A stretch of 64,000 nt of DNA from Sediminihaliea albiluteola (GTDB lineage: Bacteria; Pseudomonadota; Gammaproteobacteria; Pseudomonadales; Halieaceae). The stretch's first letter is position 1. The number at the start of each line of letters is the position of its first letter. Positions 60,401-64,000 of the stretch are shown piece after piece. Where the stretch lies: assembly GCF_014077625.1 (NCBI RefSeq), contig NZ_JACFXU010000013.1, positions 310,001 to 374,000 of the forward strand. Reading direction: 5' to 3'. The translations under genes and the position numbers were made by a program. The notes under the pieces were generated by a model. It worked only from the letters and a program-made list of their open reading frames with translations, was not told where the DNA came from and did not search any database.

Positions 60401-61107
60401 CGACGCGTATTGATGTGCGGGTGATGATTGCCGAGAGGTTCAAGATCAGTGGCGGTGGCTTGGAGGCTACCGTCGGTGGTGAGCTGCAGTTGCAACAGGA
60501 GCCAAGTCGGCCCTTGCAGCTGTATGGCAACCTGAAAGTCCTAGGTGGTGAATATCGCGCTTATGGCCAGCGCCTTGAGATCAAGCAGGGGCGTATTTCG
60601 TTTGCTGGGGATCCAGAAAACCCCGAGCTGGATTTGAGTGCCCAGCGCGAAATACCCCTAGAAAAGGTCACTGCAGGGGTTCGCGTGACAGGCACCTTGG
60701 AGCAACCGACTCTGGATGTTTATAGTGATCCTGCCAAGTCTCAGGCTGAAGCCTTGTCGTATTTAATTCGCGGCAGGGGCCTGGATGCTGGGGCTGGTAC
60801 CGATGGCACCGCTTTGGCTCTGTCGCTGGGCACAGGGATTGTTAACCGCAGTAAAGTTGTCGAGGGTTTGAACAGTTTGCCGGGCTTGAGTCATGTAGAG
60901 TTTGGCGCCGAGGGTTCGGATGATGAAACGGCAGCGACGGTCAGCGGCTATATAGGCGAGCGAATCTACCTGTCTTACGGAGTGGGCCTCTATGAGCCGG
61001 TCAACGTCTTGACAGCTCGTTTGTACCTCCAGACACGCTTGTGGCTGGAGGTGGTGAGTCGTCTAGAGAGCTCAGTCGATCTCTATTACAGCTTTGATAT
61101 CGACTGA
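57418..61107 (+). CDS. tamB: Translocation and assembly module inner-membrane protein
   Basis: 1229 aa AsmA/DUF490-type protein. A single N-terminal helix (LIAAISLLLLMLLLVVLALP) spans the inner membrane, then a long repetitive beta-helix spans the periplasm. The C-terminal DUF490 domain has EYRAYGQRLEIKQGRISFAGDPENPELDLSAQREI (read in parts) and ends YLQTRLWLEVVSRLESSVDLYYSFDID in parts. The last residues interact with the TamA POTRA in studied proteins. The start is a TTG at 57418 overlapping the tamA TGA; the ORF is open further upstream. A run of nine G (59624-59632) lies in the coding region. Confidence 0.93.
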   Translation: MKGLIAAISLLLLMLLLVVLALPFSGAGSRLLIEQLSSHSPLELSYHSGRLVDDLRLESLALNSDGLEIELRDVQLRLNPNCLLQAFVCVRKLRVAEARIAVLESAQEGDEQPSEHETPDNSRLLLPLKVLAPHVVLKQLQLSWPGGAWSQQRAELALEVNATGIYITEATIQQPLLELDASADESSVPGRIELPELWLPIELAVDKLQLIQPGWNIGGETMQVEQMSVSGRWRDDRLELARLALNHSDWGLFRLRGLLSFTGDWPLSFALQGSAAQSLPWPMLAGRQLALEARGDLAELALNLRSAGTWPLQLDGQVDVLDPQLPFRLAGRLESKQPLVLSEHITVPDTTPAVEIILPLSLSAEGSLDSQSLQASLAFNAAGYEAMQVELKLSHQDQRLEIERLSLQEPGEEGSGLAAEGSLIYGESLALQLGLDSSGFSLPAFSDYLFGRLAGHLDLTLQSDADAWSLNLSALQLAGSVNALPASAQGHVAVDSDSRLSGDLNFDINGAKGSLRGRPEARAADIKLHLSDLGRWLRGSRGSMELQASLARDDAQLLFSAELDDLAWQDWQMESAELSGQASLQNLDRFEAALTLRSVSQGSLFLDQVDLLLKADQQQRSLRLVSTGDIATKLQASARRSAQQWQGRLEPTVVDSPAGQWHLEQAVTFTIDQSVATVADHCWQSTANRLCVEQTLLGAQGALQVVLDGDLSLLAPLAIEEVDLSGQLSAVASVNWGGDQGLQGSAELHLREGLITQPLGQGEFASWRWDELEAQALYQSSELQVQLALQRDARQILKLNAVLPPDPQQALRGELRLEGLELAALRPFVPSLSRLEGSLHGGWTLQGTVDEPRAIGHLQWRNGLVALATSPSELSELTVDIDLRGSDVLLEGSGLLGGGQVSLNGQLETRPDWALNLKLQGQNNRLLYPPSVEVVVSPELSIKAREGLVDLKGRVRVDRGEVQQAELPEGSIDLSSDVVQVDYAGNEIQGDKPFATRIDVRVMIAERFKISGGGLEATVGGELQLQQEPSRPLQLYGNLKVLGGEYRAYGQRLEIKQGRISFAGDPENPELDLSAQREIPLEKVTAGVRVTGTLEQPTLDVYSDPAKSQAEALSYLIRGRGLDAGAGTDGTALALSLGTGIVNRSKVVEGLNSLPGLSHVEFGAEGSDDETAATVSGYIGERIYLSYGVGLYEPVNVLTARLYLQTRLWLEVVSRLESSVDLYYSFDID

Positions 61108-61119
61108 GCGTGGCTGAGC

Positions 61120-61767
61120 TTAGATTGTTTTGGGAATGATATAGAGCTCTACACGACGGTTCTGAGCGCGTCCTTGCTCTGAGCTATTGTCGGCAATTGG
61201 CTGGTTAAAGCCCATGCCTTGAACCAGCATTCGGCTGCGCTCGACCTGGCGGGTGACTAAGTAATCAGCAACGCTGCCGGCGCGTCGCTCCGATAGGTTC
61301 TGGTTATGTTGCTGGCCGCCCGTATTGTCGGTGTGCCCGGTGACACGCAAAGTGGTGTCAGCATATTTGCTCAAGACCTGACCCACTGAGTTCAGTACTG
61401 AATAAAAATCTGGGCGTAGGTTGTAAGAGTCGGTTTGAAAGGTAATGTTGCCCGGCATGATCAGCCGTAGGTTATCGCCTTCACGCATAACTTGTACGCC
61501 GCTGCCTTGCAACTGCTCGCGTAACTTGGCTTCTTGTACATCCATATAGGCTCCTACACCTGCGCCAACAAGGCCGCAACCCAAGGCCGCGTTGCGTGCG
61601 TGCTTACTGGAGTCAATGGCGCCGACGAGACCGCAAACCGCGGCAGCGCCGCCGCCATAAGTCGCTGCCTTGCTCACCTGACGCTCGCCGGTGTAGGGGT
61701 TGGTAGTACAGGCACTTAAGGCTAATATGCCCGCTGCGGCCACTGCGGCGTTTCGAATCATTCCCAT
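61120..61767 (-). CDS. OmpA-domain outer-membrane lipoprotein (YiaD-like)
   Basis: 215 aa. The signal ends in the lipobox ALSAC near residue 22. A glycine-zipper membrane segment (GGGAAAVCGLVGAIDSS, ALGCGLVGAGVGAYMD) follows, then an OmpA C-terminal peptidoglycan-binding domain (GNITFQTDSYNLRPDF, VTGHTDNTGGQQHNQNLSERRAGSVADYL in parts, NRRVELYI). It should tether the outer membrane to peptidoglycan. ATG 61767 is chosen for its GGGAG at 8 bp; a longer start at 61797 is possible. It converges with tamB 12 bp away. Confidence 0.92.
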   Translation of the reverse strand: MGMIRNAAVAAAGILALSACTTNPYTGERQVSKAATYGGGAAAVCGLVGAIDSSKHARNAALGCGLVGAGVGAYMDVQEAKLREQLQGSGVQVMREGDNLRLIMPGNITFQTDSYNLRPDFYSVLNSVGQVLSKYADTTLRVTGHTDNTGGQQHNQNLSERRAGSVADYLVTRQVERSRMLVQGMGFNQPIADNSSEQGRAQNRRVELYIIPKTI

Positions 61768-62051
61768 CAATCTTGCTCCCTTTGTTTGTTGTGTCACTCA
61801 GGCCTCTAGAGCTGTACTCTTGCATAGCCTGTGCCATGCTTGGACAGCATGAAAAGCGATATGTTCGCTCGCTGAGTTATCGGCTGAAGCGGCACACAGT
61901 AGCGCTTTTTCCCTAGATTTTGTAGTTTACAGCAGCCTTTATTCAGGGCGGCCTTAAACCAAGCCCAAAGGATGGAGATCACTGCCTTGTTAAAATTGAT
62001 ATGGCCTTGTCCCGCTAAGAACTCAGCTCAGCTAAGTGTCAGGTGCTCTTG

Positions 62052-63158
62052 ATGGACCCTTTGAGCCAAGGGGTGTTGGGCGCCTCTCTGCCGGCATCTA
62101 TGAGCAAGCCTGGCAATACAGTAGCAGCATTATTACTGGGCTTTTTGGCCGGTATGGCAGCCGATCTGGATGTGCTAATCCGCTCCGCTGAAGACCCTCT
62201 GCTTTTTCTTGAGTATCACCGGCAATTTACCCACTCACTGATATTTATTCCTATTGGCGGCCTGCTGTGTGCATTGGTGTTGCACCCTTTGATCGGGCGT
62301 CGACGGGGCCTGAGCTTTGCACGCAGCTTGCTGTTTTGCAGCTTGGGCTACGCTACCCACGCTGTGCTCGATGCCTGCACCACCTATGGCACCATGTTGC
62401 TGTGGCCCTTTAGTAGCGATCGTATTGCCTGGAATACGATATCGATTATCGATCCACTCTTTACCTTGCCGCTGCTGCTACTGATCGCTGCTGCAGCGAT
62501 ACGCGCACAGCCACGCTTAGCGCAGTTAGCCCTGGTCTGGGCCTTGGGCTACATGAGTCTGGGCTTGTGGCAGCGCAATAGTGCGCTGGACTTAGGGCAT
62601 CAGCTCGCTGCGGCGCGAGGTCACCAGGTGCAACGACTGGAGGCCAAGCCCAGCTTTGGCAATATCCTGCTGTGGAAGGTGGTCTACCAAACAGAGGATC
62701 GCTTCTACGTGGATGCAGTGCGCAGTGGCCTGAGTCCGCGAGTTTATCCCGGTGATTCTATCGCTCGCTTAGATCTAGAGCGCGATCTGCCCTGGCTGGA
62801 TGCCACTTCCCAGCAGGCGACAGATATCGCGCGCTTTACTTGGTTTAGCAATGGTTATGTGGCCTTAGACCCCGACCGCCCGCAGCGCGTTATTGATATC
62901 CGTTACTCCATGTTGCCTAACGAGCTGCAGGCCTTGTGGAGCATTGAGTTAGATCCCTCAGCAAGCAGTGATCAGCACGTCGCTTATCGCACTCACCGGC
63001 AGGCTGGCAGGGACAGTTTTGCTGACTTATGGTCTATGCTCACTGGCGCCGCGGAGTCTCTGCCACTGCAGAGTTTGGCCGAGCAAGCAGCCCAGCGCTC
63101 GGTGCCAGCGGTAGACCAACTGCGACTAGATCAGAGTAGGGCTTCAGCTAAGTATTGA
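62052..63158 (+). CDS. YbcI/YdjM-type membrane-bound metal-dependent hydrolase
   Basis: 368 aa. MDPLSQGVLGASLP begins the family motif, followed by ADLDVLIRSAEDPLLFLEYHRQFTHSL (read in parts). The His/Asp set (H in YHRQFTHS, D in AADLD, HAVLDACTTYG) matches the YdjM/YbcI/DUF457 family ('inner membrane, metal-dependent hydrolase', no demonstrated activity). About five membrane helices occupy the first 180 residues; a soluble C-terminal region follows. AGGTG is 6 bp before the ATG. It stands alone. Confidence 0.9.
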   Translation: MDPLSQGVLGASLPASMSKPGNTVAALLLGFLAGMAADLDVLIRSAEDPLLFLEYHRQFTHSLIFIPIGGLLCALVLHPLIGRRRGLSFARSLLFCSLGYATHAVLDACTTYGTMLLWPFSSDRIAWNTISIIDPLFTLPLLLLIAAAAIRAQPRLAQLALVWALGYMSLGLWQRNSALDLGHQLAAARGHQVQRLEAKPSFGNILLWKVVYQTEDRFYVDAVRSGLSPRVYPGDSIARLDLERDLPWLDATSQQATDIARFTWFSNGYVALDPDRPQRVIDIRYSMLPNELQALWSIELDPSASSDQHVAYRTHRQAGRDSFADLWSMLTGAAESLPLQSLAEQAAQRSVPAVDQLRLDQSRASAKY

Positions 63159-63225
63159 GCGAAGAGTAGGCCATCATGGGGAAGGTTGATAGTAGTGGCC
63201 ACTAGACTGATCTAGGTGGAGAGCA

Positions 63226-63251
63226 GCGCGCTGTGATCAATTACAGCGCGC
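63226..63251. terminator. Hairpin between hydrolase and aminotransferase genes
   Basis: GCGCGCTGT at 63226-63234 pairs with ACAGCGCGC at 63243-63251 with an 8-base loop, between convergent genes. No T-run follows. Confidence 0.4.
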
Positions 63252-63285
63252 GCTGGCATGTGGATGGGAATGGCTAGGAGGCCGT

Positions 63286-64000
63286 TTAGCCCTTAGCGTA
63301 GATCGCTTTGGCGGCTGCTTGAGCGAGGCCGGTGCGGATCTTAGCGCCCTGATCATGTAGCACAGACTCTAGTGCTGCCAGGCAGATTAGGACATGGCGC
63401 GCGCTACTGCTGTGCCCCATCAGGCCGATGCGCCAAGTTTTACCAGCCAGTGCACCTAAGCCCGCGCCGATTTCCAAATCAAACTCATTGAGTAGCGCGC
63501 TGCGTACTGCGGCATCATCTACACCCTCGGGAATGCGCACCGAGTTCAGTTGCGGCAGGCGATGAGCCGCATCAACCGCCATTTCTAAGCCCATAGCCTC
63601 AAGGCCTGCCACGAGTGCTTGATGGTTGAGTTGGTGACGCGCCCAAGCGGCTTCGAGGCCTTCTTCTTTGAGCATTAATAAGGATTCATGCAGGGCGTAA
63701 AGCGCATTGACAGGAGCGGTGTGGTGGTAGGCACGCTTTGATTCACCGCCCCAGTAGCCCATTACCAACTGCATATCGAGAAACCAGCTCTGGACTGGGT
63801 GTTTGCGCTGTTTAATACGCTCGACAGCGGCCGGGCTGAAAGTGACCGGTGATATGCCCGGTACACAGGACAGACATTTCTGGGTGCCAGAGTACAGCGC
63901 ATCGGCGCCCCAGGCGTCGACACGAAGCTCCATGCCGCCCAGAGAGGTGACGGTATCGACAATGCTCAGGGCATTGTGCTGCTTGGCCAAGGCGCAGAGC
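63286..64000 (-). CDS. Alanine-glyoxylate / serine-pyruvate aminotransferase family (partial, 5' end outside window)
   Basis: The visible 238 residues are the C-terminal two thirds of a fold-type I PLP aminotransferase. DTVTSLGGMELRVDAWGADAL and the PLP lysine SGTQKCLSCVPG are near its visible N-terminus, and YWGGESKRAYHHTAPVNALYAL and WRIGLMGHSSS complete the class V pattern. Family enzymes transaminate glyoxylate with alanine, serine or related donors. The sequence runs off the right edge, so its start and operon are unknown. Confidence 0.93.
   Translation of the reverse strand, partial: LCALAKQHNALSIVDTVTSLGGMELRVDAWGADALYSGTQKCLSCVPGISPVTFSPAAVERIKQRKHPVQSWFLDMQLVMGYWGGESKRAYHHTAPVNALYALHESLLMLKEEGLEAAWARHQLNHQALVAGLEAMGLEMAVDAAHRLPQLNSVRIPEGVDDAAVRSALLNEFDLEIGAGLGALAGKTWRIGLMGHSSSARHVLICLAALESVLHDQGAKIRTGLAQAAAKAIYAKG

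Noticed and set aside
1-64000. CRISPR array, insertion sequence or intact prophage
   Set aside because: No regularly spaced repeats, transposase, integrase or structural phage genes were seen; the only mobile-DNA hint is the small tRNA-adjacent scar.

Overview
The window looks like chromosomal DNA of a free-living, probably marine, gammaproteobacterium. The evidence is a TonB-dependent receptor, aminopeptidase PepN, the very large NAD-dependent glutamate dehydrogenase, TamA/TamB, ribosome modulation factor, SlyX, a YciH-type SUI1 protein, DUF1853, DUF1315 and DUF2797 genes, and paired acyl-CoA dehydrogenases with a long thiolase-like protein. Gene content and moderate GC suggest the Cellvibrionales (Spongiibacteraceae or Halieaceae type). 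That placement is inference, since there is no 16S gene here. Genes are dense, mostly single or in operons of two to six. I see no intact prophage, insertion sequence or CRISPR array.

Layout. 1-2.0 kb: 5' part of a TonB-dependent receptor (minus strand, runs off the left edge). 2.4-11 kb: lipoyl synthase, a D-cysteine desulfhydrase/ACC deaminase-like enzyme, then DUF1853 and NAD kinase diverging from a 36-bp gap, a GlpG-type rhomboid, DUF1315, DUF2797 and PepN. 11-18 kb: a minus-strand moxR-DUF58-DUF4381-batA-batB/C-batD operon (envelope/stress, 'aerotolerance' type). 18.2-24.7 kb: NAD-glutamate dehydrogenase, ribosome modulation factor, a YjbQ-family protein and a deazaflavin-dependent nitroreductase-like protein. 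24.8-25.2 kb: tRNA-Arg(CCT) with its promoter, a short direct repeat and a decayed C-terminal piece of a GGDEF diguanylate cyclase. This is the clearest scar of lost mobile DNA. 25.2-33.4 kb: a solitary acetolactate synthase large subunit, a SIMPL-domain protein, catalase, a cold-shock protein, a sodium:solute symporter with an overlapping 44-aa membrane subunit, and a 1-Cys peroxiredoxin.

33.8-43.5 kb: soluble lytic transglycosylase coupled to two small glycosyltransferases (TIGR04283/TIGR04282), an unassigned protein, YciH, SlyX, two acyl-CoA dehydrogenases, a PaaI thioesterase, an epoxide hydrolase and a small basic protein. 43.6-49.0 kb: a tight plus-strand run of alpha/beta hydrolase, PlsC-like acyltransferase, PLP amino-acid decarboxylase and thiolase-like protein. 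49.0-54.8 kb: PutA, a DUF819 membrane protein and a one-domain asparaginase-like protein. 55.0-64 kb: methyltransferase, TamA, TamB, an OmpA-like lipoprotein, a YbcI/YdjM-type membrane protein, and the C-terminal part of an alanine-glyoxylate-type aminotransferase (runs off the right edge).

Functional themes: amino-acid catabolism feeding glutamate (PutA, glutamate dehydrogenase, PepN, asparaginase-like protein), fatty-acid/lipid turnover, envelope biogenesis and repair (Tam, OmpA, Slt, Bat), and peroxide defence. Nothing here is a convincing new defence or secretion system. The most unusual items are the tRNA-flanking GGDEF scar, the small symporter subunit, the hydrolase-acyltransferase-decarboxylase-thiolase run, the glycosyltransferase pair without its usual radical-SAM partner, and a shared -10 divergent promoter in front of nadK.
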